DNA from: Planctomycetota bacterium
GTDB taxonomy: Bacteria; Planctomycetota; Phycisphaerae; Sedimentisphaerales; Anaerohalosphaeraceae
Length of the DNA stretch: 12,801 nt
Direction of reading: 5' to 3'
Assembly: GCA_030637065.1 (NCBI GenBank)
Contig: DAOVVQ010000084.1
Span: forward strand, 1-12,801
A program made the translations under genes and the position numbers. Shown here piece after piece: positions 6,541 to 12,801 of this stretch; position 1 is the stretch's first letter, and each line of letters begins with the position of its first letter. Under the pieces are notes generated by a model. That model was not told the origin of the DNA. It searched no databases and saw only the letters and a list, made by a program, of their open reading frames with translations.

Positions 6541-7773
6541 TTAGCTGCGCTCGTCAGCGGGCTTATTCAGCTCGAAGGCATCGCAAACGGCCGTCAGGGC
6601 CTTTTCGCCGTGATCGATATCGACTACGCAACTGATCCTGATCTCGCTGGTCGTGATCGAATCGATATTCACCTTGGCCTCGGCAAGGGCCTGGAACATC
6701 TTATCCGCCACACCATAATGCGAACGCATCCCGACGCCGACCACCGAAACCTCGGCGATATCCTCGCGAACAAAAACCGACTCGCAGTGGATCTGCGAGC
6801 GAATCTCCTCGATGGCCTTTTTGGCGCCGTCAAGGTCGTCTCGCCCTATCGTAAACGAAACGTTCGCCTTCTGCTCGCTGACCTCGGTCTGGATGATATC
6901 GTTGACGATCACCTGCGAACCGGCAAGATGAGAAAATATCCTCGCCGCGTTACCGGGCCTGTTATCGACGCCGACCAAACCGATCTTGGCAAGATTCTTC
7001 TGGATCGTTGCTCCCGAAACCAGTATTCCTTCCATTTGAGGCACCTCATGAGTAATTATCGTTCCGCTCATTTCTTTCATACTGCTGCGTACATGGATCG
7101 GCACATTATACTTCTTGCCGAACTCGACCGCTCTGCCGTGCATGACACCTGCTCCGAGGCTGGCCAGCTCGAGCATCTCATCGTAGCTGATCTGGTCCAT
7201 CCTGACGGCATCAGGATATTTACGCGGGTCCGTGGTGTAGATCCCGTCGACGTCGGTATATATCTCGCAAACCTCCGCCTCCAAAGCCGCCGCAAGCGCA
7301 ACAGCACTGGTATCGGAGCCGCCGCGGCCCAGGGTCGTAATATTGCCGTCCTCGTCCATACCCTGAAAACCGGCGACGATGACTATGAAACCGTCGTCAA
7401 GCTTCTTGGTGATCCGCTCGGCGCCGATACTCTGGATCCGCGCCTTGGTATGCGCTGCGTCGGTAACCATCCGGATCTGCGAGCCGGTAAAGCTTATCGC
7501 CTTATACCCCATCGCGTCCATCGCCATCGCCATCAGCGAAACCGTCTGCTGCTCGCCGGTACTCAGCAGCATATCCATCTCACGTCTGGGAGGGTCGGGA
7601 TTAAGCTCGATCGCATCGGTAACGAGCTGGTCGGTCTGCTTGCCGCGGGCACTGGCAACGACCACCACCTGATTGCCGGCCTTTTGAGCTGAGATGGCAC
7701 GCATAGCCGCCCGCCGGATCTTCTCGGCATCGGCAACCGATGTGCCGCCAAATTTTTGTACGACTATCGCCAT
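6541..7773 (-). CDS. lysC: Aspartate kinase (monofunctional, two ACT domains)
   Basis: Aspartokinase of 410 residues, the normal length for the monofunctional form. It phosphorylates L-aspartate with ATP, the first step towards lysine, threonine, methionine and diaminopimelate. The N-terminal amino-acid kinase domain (1-240) has KFGGTS at 7-12, the phosphate/substrate loop GRGGSDTSA at 149-157 and CEIYTDVDGIYTTDPR at 169-184. Two ACT domains follow (about 262-335 and 343-405), the second with VGVGMRSHYGVADKMFQAL and TTSEIRIS, where feedback by lysine and/or threonine is expected. Start ATG at 7773; AGGGA lies about ten bases upstream. It stands alone: tRNA-Arg lies upstream in the same orientation, and no other aspartate-pathway gene is in view. 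An internal start giving a separate regulatory subunit, known from some Gram-positive enzymes, cannot be judged here. Confidence 0.97.
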   Translation of the reverse strand: MAIVVQKFGGTSVADAEKIRRAAMRAISAQKAGNQVVVVASARGKQTDQLVTDAIELNPDPPRREMDMLLSTGEQQTVSLMAMAMDAMGYKAISFTGSQIRMVTDAAHTKARIQSIGAERITKKLDDGFIVIVAGFQGMDEDGNITTLGRGGSDTSAVALAAALEAEVCEIYTDVDGIYTTDPRKYPDAVRMDQISYDEMLELASLGAGVMHGRAVEFGKKYNVPIHVRSSMKEMSGTIITHEVPQMEGILVSGATIQKNLAKIGLVGVDNRPGNAARIFSHLAGSQVIVNDIIQTEVSEQKANVSFTIGRDDLDGAKKAIEEIRSQIHCESVFVREDIAEVSVVGVGMRSHYGVADKMFQALAEAKVNIDSITTSEIRISCVVDIDHGEKALTAVCDAFELNKPADERS

Positions 7774-7952
7774 AAATCCAAATTCCCTGTAATATCATCC
7801 CGCACTTAAAACACAACGACAGCAATATAACGCCTCTAACAGCGGTTTTCAAGTGTATTCTTCCGCATTTTCCCCCAAATCGCCCCAGCCGCCCGCAACC
7901 ACCCGGCACTATCTGGAGCGGCAAACCATTTGCAATAAACGACTTACGTAAA

Positions 7953-8026
7953 TATCCCCGGTGCGATTCGAACGCACAACCTTTGGCTTCGGAGGCCAAC
8001 GCTCTATCCAATTGAGCTACGGGGAT
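7953..8026 (-). tRNA. tRNA-Arg, anticodon CCG
   Basis: A complete 74-base cloverleaf on the minus strand. The acceptor stem ATCCCCG/CGGGGAT pairs in all seven positions and the discriminator base is A. The D arm is GCTC/GAGC, the anticodon stem is TTGGC/GCCAA with loop CTCCGAA (anticodon CCG, bases 7990-7992 on the plus strand), and the T arm is GTGCG/CGCAC with TTCGAAT. The anticodon reads CGG codons for arginine. The 3' CCA is not encoded: the bases after the discriminator are TTT. It has its own strong promoter. Downstream there is only a weak GCAAA/TTTGC stem (7921-7933) without a T-run, so read-through towards lysC is possible. Confidence 0.97.
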
Positions 8027-8045
8027 GAAAACGCTACTATACCTA

Positions 8046-8074
8046 TTATTACAGCAAGATCGCCGCAGAGTCAA
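8046..8074 (-). promoter_or_regulatory. Promoter of tRNA-Arg
   Basis: On the minus strand TTGACT (8069-8074) and TAATAA (8046-8051) are exactly 17 bases apart, and the -10 lies 19 bases upstream of the mature tRNA 5' end. Both hexamers are close to the sigma70 consensus, which fits a strongly expressed stable RNA. Confidence 0.75.
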
Positions 8075-8083
8075 GTCTTTGCT

Positions 8084-8147
8084 CGCCCCAGCCGGCTAAT
8101 ATCCCCTGATTTGCCCCCAGCGGGCTCCCAGCGGGGCGGCTGGGGCG
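8084..8147. repeat. GC-rich inverted repeat between divergent promoters
   Basis: CGCCCCAGCC (8084-8093) and GGCTGGGGCG (8138-8147) are perfect 10-base inverted arms. The intervening 44 bases contain a tandem CCCAGCGGG pair separated by two bases, and GCCCC/GGGGC can pair inside. The element lies exactly between the -35 boxes of the tRNA-Arg and waaA promoters and outside both transcripts, so it cannot act as a terminator for either gene. A protein-binding or cruciform-forming site, or a neutral repeat, are the options. Confidence 0.55.
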
Positions 8148-8166
8148 GCTGGATTTGGCTAACTGT

Positions 8167-8195
8167 TTGACATTCGCCGGGCTCGGGCCTATGAT
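8167..8195 (+). promoter_or_regulatory. Promoter of waaA
   Basis: A perfect TTGACA (8167-8172) lies 17 bases before TATGAT (8190-8195), one base from the sigma70 consensus. The predicted transcript would start near 8202 and leave a leader of roughly 24 bases before the ATG at 8226. The leader has only a weak purine-rich GAAAG as ribosome site. Confidence 0.75.
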
Positions 8196-8225
8196 TATTA
8201 GCTAAAATTATCCTGAAAGAATCCA

Positions 8226-9527
8226 ATGAGATTTATAATAGACTGTTTATATCTGTTGGCAATTGTCCTGATAAGCCCCAAGGTGGTCTATCGGATGGTC
8301 CGCCGCCAGCGTTATCTGGCTGGGTGGGGTCAGCGTCTCGGCAAGGTCAGCAGGCAAAGCCCAGCCAAAAAGTGCATCTGGATCCATGCGGTCAGCGTCG
8401 GCGAGGTCAACTCTACCAAGACGCTGGTAGCCGGTCTGGCACAGGCCTTCGGCGACCATGAGATCGTCATCAGCGCAACTACCGACACCGGCCTTGCCCG
8501 CGCTCATGAGATTTACGGCGACGACCTGGCCGTATTCTATTTCCCCTTCGACCTGTCATTCGTGATGGGCCGGGCGTTTGACAATCTCAGGCCCGATATA
8601 TGCCTGCTGATGGAGCTTGAGGTCTGGCCCAATCTCGCCCGCATCGCGAAAGACAGGAACATACCGGTAGTCGTGGTCAACGGTCGGCTAAGCGACAAGA
8701 GCTATCCGCTGTACCGGCTGATACGGCCCCTGGCCAGACGGATGTTCGCAAAGGTCTCGCTCGTACTCGCCCAGACGCAGGAGTATGCCGGGCGTTTCAT
8801 AAGGCTTGGCTGCCCAGCGGACCGCGTAAAAGTCACCAACTCCCTGAAATACGACACAGCCGACGTTGGCGACATCGTCCCCGGCGCCGATGAGCTTGCC
8901 GCTCGGCTTAATATCGGCGATGAGCCGCTGTGGATAGCCGGCGGAACCGGCCCGGGCGAGGAAAAGATCGTGTTGGAGGTATTCGCCGAGCTAAAGAAAG
9001 ACCAGCGTTTTGCAGACCTTCGCGTCGCGATAATTCCGCGAAAGCCGGAAAGGTTCGACGAGACCGCCGCACTCATCGAGCAGTCGGGCTTTAACTTCGC
9101 CCGCTACAGCGGCGTCCTGTCGGGAGATCGCAAAGTCCAGGGCCGACCGGAGGTCATCCTCGGCGATACGATGGGCGATCTGAAAAAGTTTTACTCGCTG
9201 GCAACGATAGTCTTCGTCGGACGCACCTTAACGCCAATGGGCGGCTCGGATATGATGGAGCCGACGGCAATGGGAAAGTGTACGATCTTCGGCCCGCATA
9301 CATTCAATTTCAAGCAGACCGTAGACGTCCTGCTCGCAGGCAAAGGAGCCATCGAGGTCGAAGACGGACCGGCACTATGCGAGACCATAAGAAAATGCCT
9401 GACAGACACCAATTTCGCAAAAACCACCGCAGAAAACGGAGCCAAAGTAATAAAACAAAACCAAGGCGCAACAAAACAAACCATAGAAGCCATCTCAAAC
9501 CTGTTAGCCCATAAGCAAATAACGTAA
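8226..9527 (+). CDS. waaA: 3-deoxy-D-manno-octulosonic acid (Kdo) transferase
   Basis: A 433-residue GT30 enzyme of normal family length. It transfers Kdo from CMP-Kdo to the lipid A precursor at the cytoplasmic face of the inner membrane. An N-terminal membrane anchor (about 5-22) precedes a two-domain GT-B fold. HAVSVGE at 54-60 carries the catalytic base E60. ELEVWPN is at 130-136. PRKPERF at 271-277 matches the usual PRHPERF CMP-binding region. VGRTLTPMGGSDMMEP at 331-346 and FGPHTFNF at 355-362 form the conserved C-terminal nucleotide-binding part; the family's more common GGHN-LEP is replaced here by GGSDMMEP. ATG at 8226 is the first start after a strong promoter. No other LPS gene adjoins it, and whether the enzyme adds one or two Kdo residues cannot be read from sequence. 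Its presence shows a diderm cell making Kdo-lipid A. The alternative symbol is kdtA. Confidence 0.96.
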   Translation: MRFIIDCLYLLAIVLISPKVVYRMVRRQRYLAGWGQRLGKVSRQSPAKKCIWIHAVSVGEVNSTKTLVAGLAQAFGDHEIVISATTDTGLARAHEIYGDDLAVFYFPFDLSFVMGRAFDNLRPDICLLMELEVWPNLARIAKDRNIPVVVVNGRLSDKSYPLYRLIRPLARRMFAKVSLVLAQTQEYAGRFIRLGCPADRVKVTNSLKYDTADVGDIVPGADELAARLNIGDEPLWIAGGTGPGEEKIVLEVFAELKKDQRFADLRVAIIPRKPERFDETAALIEQSGFNFARYSGVLSGDRKVQGRPEVILGDTMGDLKKFYSLATIVFVGRTLTPMGGSDMMEPTAMGKCTIFGPHTFNFKQTVDVLLAGKGAIEVEDGPALCETIRKCLTDTNFAKTTAENGAKVIKQNQGATKQTIEAISNLLAHKQIT

Positions 9528-9531
9528 GCAA

Positions 9532-9609
9532 TTGTCATTCCTGCGAAAGCGCCGAATCCAGGAAAGTGACAAAGAAAGAGTGGATTCCAAATCAAGTTTG
9601 GAATGACAA
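9532..9609. repeat. TTGTCATTCC-type inverted repeat after waaA
   Basis: TTGTCATTCC (9532-9541) and GGAATGACAA (9600-9609) are perfect inverted arms. Inside them GAATCCA (9554-9560) and TGGATTC (9581-9587) form a second perfect pair. The pattern resembles the GTCATTCC...GGAATGAC intergenic palindromes found in many bacterial phyla. It starts only four bases after the waaA stop and is the first of four palindromic elements in this gap. Confidence 0.75.
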
Positions 9610-9621
9610 AACAGGCAGCGC

Positions 9622-9661
9622 GTAGGATGGGTAACTTGTTACCCATGCGGTTCTGTAAGCT
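9622..9661. repeat. Second copy of the GTAGGATGGGTAAC palindrome
   Basis: These 40 bases match 647-686 with a single C-to-T difference. The copy holds one ATGGGTAAC/GTTACCCAT hairpin. Unlike the first copy it lacks the mirrored right arm and continues into a different palindrome instead. Confidence 0.8.
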
Positions 9662-9676
9662 GCCCGTGCAGAGTGG

Positions 9677-9700
9677 CACCCTTTTGCTTGCAAAAGGGTG
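9677..9700. repeat. Perfect 11-bp hairpin CACCCTTTTGC
   Basis: CACCCTTTTGC and GCAAAAGGGTG are perfectly complementary around a TT loop. No T-run follows. It is followed immediately by a TTTGC/GCAAA pair (within 9701-9719) and then by the large inverted repeat at 9729. Confidence 0.7.
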
Positions 9701-9728
9701 TTTGCCAATTCACGCAAACCCCTGCGAT

Positions 9729-9818
9729 GGGTGGCAGCGTGTTTGGCGAAGGCAAACCGATGGTGGGCGCCGATTGTGCATACGCCCATCGGTTTGCTGA
9801 GCAAACACGCTGCCACCC
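9729..9818. repeat. Large two-level inverted repeat (17-bp outer, 12-bp inner arms)
   Basis: The outer arms 9729-9745 and 9802-9818 are perfect 17-base reverse complements (GGGTGGCAGCGTGTTTG and its partner). Inside, GCAAACCGATGG and CCATCGGTTTGC form a perfect 12-base second stem. Eighteen bases after the outer stem comes a run of eight T (9837-9844). Together these could end waaA transcription, though the spacing is too long for a classical intrinsic terminator. No reading frame in it looks real. The whole 9528-9876 gap is otherwise empty of genes. Confidence 0.75.
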
Positions 9819-9876
9819 TTGCTGCGAACTGGTGCGTTTTTTTTATTTGGAATTGGTCTGATCGGCCCTTGCGTCC

Positions 9877-10740
9877 CTACTGCCGAACAAAGCGGCCGTT
9901 TTCGTTCAGCTCGAATATGTTTTTAATACCCTTTGGCTCCGGGTGTGTGAACAGGCCCTTGAGTTTGGCGTCTGTCGGCTCAAATACCCTTACTGACGCC
10001 AATGTAATATCGGTGGTAGCGGGGTTATCGCCCTCGCCCGAGGTGATCGTGATCCTTTTCGCCGCCGTAACATCGTCCGTATCGGTATAATCGTTCAGCT
10101 CCACGACAACATCGGCATTACCATCGGCATCATAATATTCGATCCTGCGGACACGATAGTCGCAACAGCCGACAAATATCTTCTTGACAACCGCCCCCGA
10201 CAGATCGCGCTTTGTCAGGACATCGAGGCCGTCCCGATTGGCAATGGTCCAGCCCACGCCTATTTTGACCACGCCGATCGCCTCCAGAAGCGCATCGGGA
10301 TTCAGCCAGAGCGGGTGACCGGACGAGCCTGCATATTCCCGGCGGCCCCACCAGTAGGCGCTTATCTCCTTGGGCTTCATCATAAGCCAGAACTCTTCAC
10401 TGTTCGTCCCCAGCCGGACGGCTTCGCCCAACAGCGTCGAGCCCGTAAAAAATATCCTGTCAGGCGGATATGTTCTAAGCTGAATATCGAGCCGCTCGGT
10501 ATGCGATTTACCCTTGCTGTCGCTGAATTTCAGTACGCACTTGCCCGACGCCCTCATCGGCTTTAATCTCTCGCGGCCATCGGCAAGGGCGGCAACGGCC
10601 AAAGCAACATCGCCTTTTCCGGGACATTTCCGGGCAATCTCGACCTTCGGCGGCCCCGCGCAACCCGTAAACAGCGGACAAAGACCCGCCGCAAGGGTAA
10701 ACACACTCGCCAGAAGATTTCGGCTGAAAAATAAACGCAT
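9877..10740 (-). CDS. Outer-envelope lipoprotein, LolA/LolB-like fold suspected
   Basis: A 287-residue protein with a lipoprotein signal: basic MRLFFSRN, a hydrophobic core 9-24, then LFTGC with the lipidated Cys at 27. The mature part from about 45 has the cadence of LolA/LolB-like or DUF4292-like proteins: 'MRASGKCVLKF', then 'DIQLRTYPPDRIFFTG', 'LGEAVRLGTNSEEFWLMM' and a long beta-rich C-terminal half ending in 'HPEPKGIKNIFELNEN'. In those families a half-barrel holds acyl chains and works in lipoprotein or lipid transfer; the function here is inference from pattern only. It starts three bases after the stop of the upstream gene, so the two are almost certainly co-transcribed and translationally coupled. 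It ends convergently with waaA across the palindrome stack. Confidence 0.85.
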   Translation of the reverse strand: MRLFFSRNLLASVFTLAAGLCPLFTGCAGPPKVEIARKCPGKGDVALAVAALADGRERLKPMRASGKCVLKFSDSKGKSHTERLDIQLRTYPPDRIFFTGSTLLGEAVRLGTNSEEFWLMMKPKEISAYWWGRREYAGSSGHPLWLNPDALLEAIGVVKIGVGWTIANRDGLDVLTKRDLSGAVVKKIFVGCCDYRVRRIEYYDADGNADVVVELNDYTDTDDVTAAKRITITSGEGDNPATTDITLASVRVFEPTDAKLKGLFTHPEPKGIKNIFELNENGRFVRQ

Positions 10741-10743
10741 AGG

Positions 10744-11232
10744 TTACATATCCATCTGGAGGACCTGGCCGATCTGCGTGGACAGTTGCTCGATCCGTTC
10801 TTCGTCGAGGTGCGGGTTGGCGACTTCGACCATTCGTTTCTCGCCGGTTACACGGAGGGTCCACACCTCCGCACCGTTATCGGTTTTGCTGGAATCGTAC
10901 TTGAGGATCCGCTTCCTCATCAGTATCAGGGCAAGTACAAAGCGAAAATCGAGTTTTTCCTGCCGCGTCTCGCTGCCAAGCCTCTCGAAAAAGGTCATCA
11001 GCATATCGTCGTCGACGAAAAGATTCCGCTTCTTCTCGGAGTCGGGCATCTTCGTCTTCCAGTAGCAATACGTCTCCGGTTTTTGCTCCTGCCAGCAGGC
11101 CACACTATAATCTCTCCGCTCGAAGCCTTCGTCCGTATCGACAAGGGCGGCAAAATATTCCTCGCCAACCTTAAACTCCTCGCCGCTGCCGTAACACTGC
11201 CCGAGCGTTCTCTTGATCTCCCAATCAGCCAT
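10744..11232 (-). CDS. Small soluble protein of unknown function, coupled to the lipoprotein gene
   Basis: A 162-residue protein with no signal peptide and no membrane segment. It opens with ADWEIKRTLGQCYGSGEEFKVGEEYFAAL, then has a stretch with several aromatic residues (ACWQEQKPETYCYWKT), an acidic-hydrophobic segment FVDDDMLMTFFERL, a conserved-looking FRFVLALILMRKRILKY, and a C-terminal helix HLDEERIEQLSTQIGQVL. From memory the FVLALxLMRKR pattern occurs in uncharacterised proteins of Planctomycetota; I cannot name a family. The N-terminal C-x-S-G block could be a remnant of a zinc knuckle, but only one Cys is present there. Start ATG at 11232 lies 63 bases after the ComEA stop, with AGGATAAG upstream. 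The lipoprotein gene begins three bases after this stop. Confidence 0.82.
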   Translation of the reverse strand: MADWEIKRTLGQCYGSGEEFKVGEEYFAALVDTDEGFERRDYSVACWQEQKPETYCYWKTKMPDSEKKRNLFVDDDMLMTFFERLGSETRQEKLDFRFVLALILMRKRILKYDSSKTDNGAEVWTLRVTGEKRMVEVANPHLDEERIEQLSTQIGQVLQMDM

Positions 11233-11295
11233 TTTCGCTTTCTTATCCTCTTTATGATCTATACAACAATTCTGTTTTCACGCCAGTTGCGTCGA

Positions 11296-11664
11296 TCAGG
11301 GCTCGAACGTCAGATACGGCCCGATACTCTCGACGGTCTTTTCCCCGATTCCCTTGATCTCTTCCAGGTCCCCGGGTCTTTCAAATGCAATATTTCCCGC
11401 TGGGACACTCTGGCGATACTCGACGACATCCGCCGCCCGTTTGGGTCCAATACCGGGCAGCCGAACCAGACTGCCAATAGTAGCGGTGTTCGGGTTTATC
11501 CTGTCATCGGCGGCAATATCGCCGGCATAGCCGGGCCCGGAAAGGCACGCAAGCCAATAAGACAGCGAAAGCAGACAGCAAAAAATCCCGGCAACAAAAA
11601 ACGCATGAGTTTGCGTTCTCGCCTGCTCCTCCGATTCGGTTTCCTGCCAGAAGCGCCGGGCCAT
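11296..11664 (-). CDS. ComEA-like helix-hairpin-helix protein with membrane anchor
   Basis: A 122-residue protein. A hydrophilic N-terminus (1-20) is followed by one membrane helix (about 21-42) and then two helix-hairpin-helix units: INPNTATIGSLVRLPGIGPKRAADVVEYR (56-84) and DLEEIKGIGEKTVESIGPYL (99-118). The GIGPKRA and GIGEKTV hairpins are the non-specific DNA-backbone contacts of ComEA-type proteins, which bind incoming DNA in the periplasm during transformation. The SLBB-like domain of Bacillus ComEA is absent, as in short Gram-negative forms. The start at 11664 is supported by GGAG five bases upstream. It follows the GH10-like gene by 39 bases and sits in the same minus-strand run; no other competence gene is in view, so a natural-transformation role is inference. 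Confidence 0.88.
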   Translation of the reverse strand: MARRFWQETESEEQARTQTHAFFVAGIFCCLLSLSYWLACLSGPGYAGDIAADDRINPNTATIGSLVRLPGIGPKRAADVVEYRQSVPAGNIAFERPGDLEEIKGIGEKTVESIGPYLTFEP

Positions 11665-11703
11665 AATATCTCCGTCGAAATTGCCCCGCTGTCGCCGCCG
11701 GGA

Positions 11704-12801
11704 CTAACGTTTCAGGATCAGTTTCTGCAATCTCGCCAGGACCAGAAAAGCCTTCTTCGGCGAGAGGTCCTTATTAAGCAGCCCGCTGTCGGGTATCTCA
11801 CTGCCGCTGGTATCGGCCAGATTGCTGTATGTAATCGAATTAACAAAAGGCCTGCCCAGCGCGATCTTATAGAATTGCTCGATCCACTGGCTTTGAATAT
11901 TCTGGTCCCACGGCTTGTGCCAGAACCCGGTGCGATTGCCGTCGTCGGGCGAACCTGTACGGCTGGGGACGGCGACAGATGTAATGTGAACCGGCTTGTT
12001 GACCGGAGCAAAGTAATCCAGCAACATCGAGATCTGCATCATATCACGCAAATGCTTGCCCGGCTCGTCCTTTCCGAACGAAAACTGCAGGGCAAAAGCG
12101 TCAAAATTAATGCCGCTCTGGATTATCATGTCGGCATAGATCAGCGGCGGGATTGTCTGGCGGTTGTGGGCATAGTACTCGCCCCACGGAGAAGATATCT
12201 CGATGATCTTCCGTGACTTGACGTCGGCGCTCCTGGCTGCCAGACAGGCCGTCCGCGTCATCTCGATTATCTGCTCGAAACCGAAATCGTTGCAGGCGTT
12301 CATCCCGCTTATCACCCGCCATGCGTGTATATACCTCGAGTACCTCGTGACGATCTGCGAAACAAACTCGTACGCACGCTCGCGGATCTTCTCGAATTCA
12401 CCTTTCCCCTTCGGAAGCCATTGCGGCACAAAGCCCGGAGCAAAACACAACAGCGGACCGGCACAGATCGCCACTCTTCGCCCGCCGAGATTGTCAATGC
12501 AGCGATCGATCGACGAAAAATCGTACTCTCCCCTGCTCGGCTCGATCTCGGACCAGTTGACCGGAATCGTGACAAAACCGAACATCTCCAGCAATCTCTT
12601 GCGGTACTTTTCATTTTCGATCATGTCCGGATCTATGCGGCAACCCAGGCTGTGGCGACCCAAGGTCCTCTTTTTGCATCTCAGCGCGACGAACTGCTCG
12701 GCGTGTTTTATCGCCAGCTTCTCCGAGAACTCCAGCGCCTTTTTCAGCGACTTGTCGGCAAGAACAGAGGCCCTGGCAGGGTCGGATATATTCTCGAGCC
12801 C
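11704..12801 (-). CDS. GH10-like (xylanase-fold) protein lacking the catalytic glutamates, partial
   Basis: The frame is open from the window edge at 12801 to TAG at 11704-11706, giving the C-terminal 365 residues of a longer protein. TTG at 12663 is inside the frame and is not a credible start. The order of motifs follows glycoside hydrolase family 10: FGFVTIPVNWSEIEPSRG, a strand AICAGPLLCF, HAWRVISGMNA where xylanases have WDVVNE, PVHITSVAVPS where they have HITELD, and a closing ITYSNLAD ... GLLNKDLSPKKAF. The acid/base Glu is replaced by Gly (codon at 12304-12306), the nucleophile Glu by Ser (codon at 11977-11979), and the GHTLVWH histidine also appears lost. Xylan hydrolysis by the usual mechanism is therefore unlikely; a carbohydrate-binding role or a different chemistry is possible. 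The upstream domain(s) lie outside the window. It heads the visible minus-strand cluster. Confidence 0.85.
   Translation of the reverse strand, partial: GLENISDPARASVLADKSLKKALEFSEKLAIKHAEQFVALRCKKRTLGRHSLGCRIDPDMIENEKYRKRLLEMFGFVTIPVNWSEIEPSRGEYDFSSIDRCIDNLGGRRVAICAGPLLCFAPGFVPQWLPKGKGEFEKIRERAYEFVSQIVTRYSRYIHAWRVISGMNACNDFGFEQIIEMTRTACLAARSADVKSRKIIEISSPWGEYYAHNRQTIPPLIYADMIIQSGINFDAFALQFSFGKDEPGKHLRDMMQISMLLDYFAPVNKPVHITSVAVPSRTGSPDDGNRTGFWHKPWDQNIQSQWIEQFYKIALGRPFVNSITYSNLADTSGSEIPDSGLLNKDLSPKKAFLVLARLQKLILKR

Noticed and set aside
6610..7692. 360-codon open frame on the plus strand opposite lysC
   Set aside because: The opposite strand is an unmistakable aspartate kinase with all motifs in order. 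The plus-strand translation is His/Asp/Arg-rich and patternless.
7921..7952. Possible terminator after tRNA-Arg
   Set aside because: Only a 5-bp GCAAA/TTTGC stem without a T-run; too weak to call.
9529..9820. Possible CRISPR or tandem repeat array
   Set aside because: The units are four different palindromes, not one repeat with regular unique spacers, and no cas gene is present.
9191..9861. Short open frames crossing the end of waaA and the palindrome stack on both strands
   Set aside because: They owe their length to symmetric repeat sequence. None has a ribosome site or a protein-like pattern.
10786..12216. 476-codon open frame on the plus strand
   Set aside because: It runs antisense across three minus-strand genes that have recognisable motifs or coupled spacing (ComEA-like, GH10-like and the 162-residue protein). 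Its translation has no family pattern; it is open because of GC-biased third positions.

Overview
The window looks like a chromosomal piece from a diderm bacterium. A Kdo transferase (waaA) implies lipid A-type outer membrane glycolipid. Several proteins have a Planctomycetota (probably Phycisphaerae) flavour: an HtpX-type protease with a C-terminal CxC/CxxC zinc ribbon, a GH10-like protein ending in a PWGEY/GLLNKDL-type core, and a small 'FVLALILMRKR' protein coupled to a lipoprotein. The taxonomic placement is inference from protein style, not from a marker gene. Most of the window is moderately GC-rich; the stretch at about 3.7-5.7 kb is clearly AT-rich.

Layout. Positions 3-566 (+) hold the C-terminal end of an unrecognised protein. 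It converges on a GT39/ArnT-like membrane glycosyltransferase (747-2357, -), and a nested palindrome sits between the two stops. Next, all on the minus strand, come an M48 protease (2438-3664), an AT-rich gene for an exported protein of unknown function (4175-5401) bracketed by two related ~90-nt direct repeats, a membrane-anchored thermonuclease (5760-6386) and aspartate kinase lysC (6541-7773). tRNA-Arg(CCG) (7953-8026, -) and waaA (8226-9527, +) are divergent. Each has a near-consensus sigma70-type promoter, with a GC-rich inverted repeat between them.

After waaA, a 349-base convergent gap holds a stack of four distinct palindromic elements. One is a second copy of the palindrome found at 647-686. 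The right end is a closely packed minus-strand cluster: a GH10-like protein that has lost both catalytic glutamates (running off the window at 12801), a ComEA-like double helix-hairpin-helix protein, a small unrecognised protein and a LolA/LolB-like lipoprotein.

No single pathway unites the window. Envelope functions recur (waaA, lipoprotein, GT39, htpX, exported AT-rich protein), mixed with amino-acid biosynthesis (lysC), a tRNA and nucleic-acid-related proteins. I found no CRISPR array, transposase, integrase, toxin-antitoxin pair or recognisable defence system. The most unusual content is the repeats and palindromes, the AT-rich island and the degenerate GH10-like protein.
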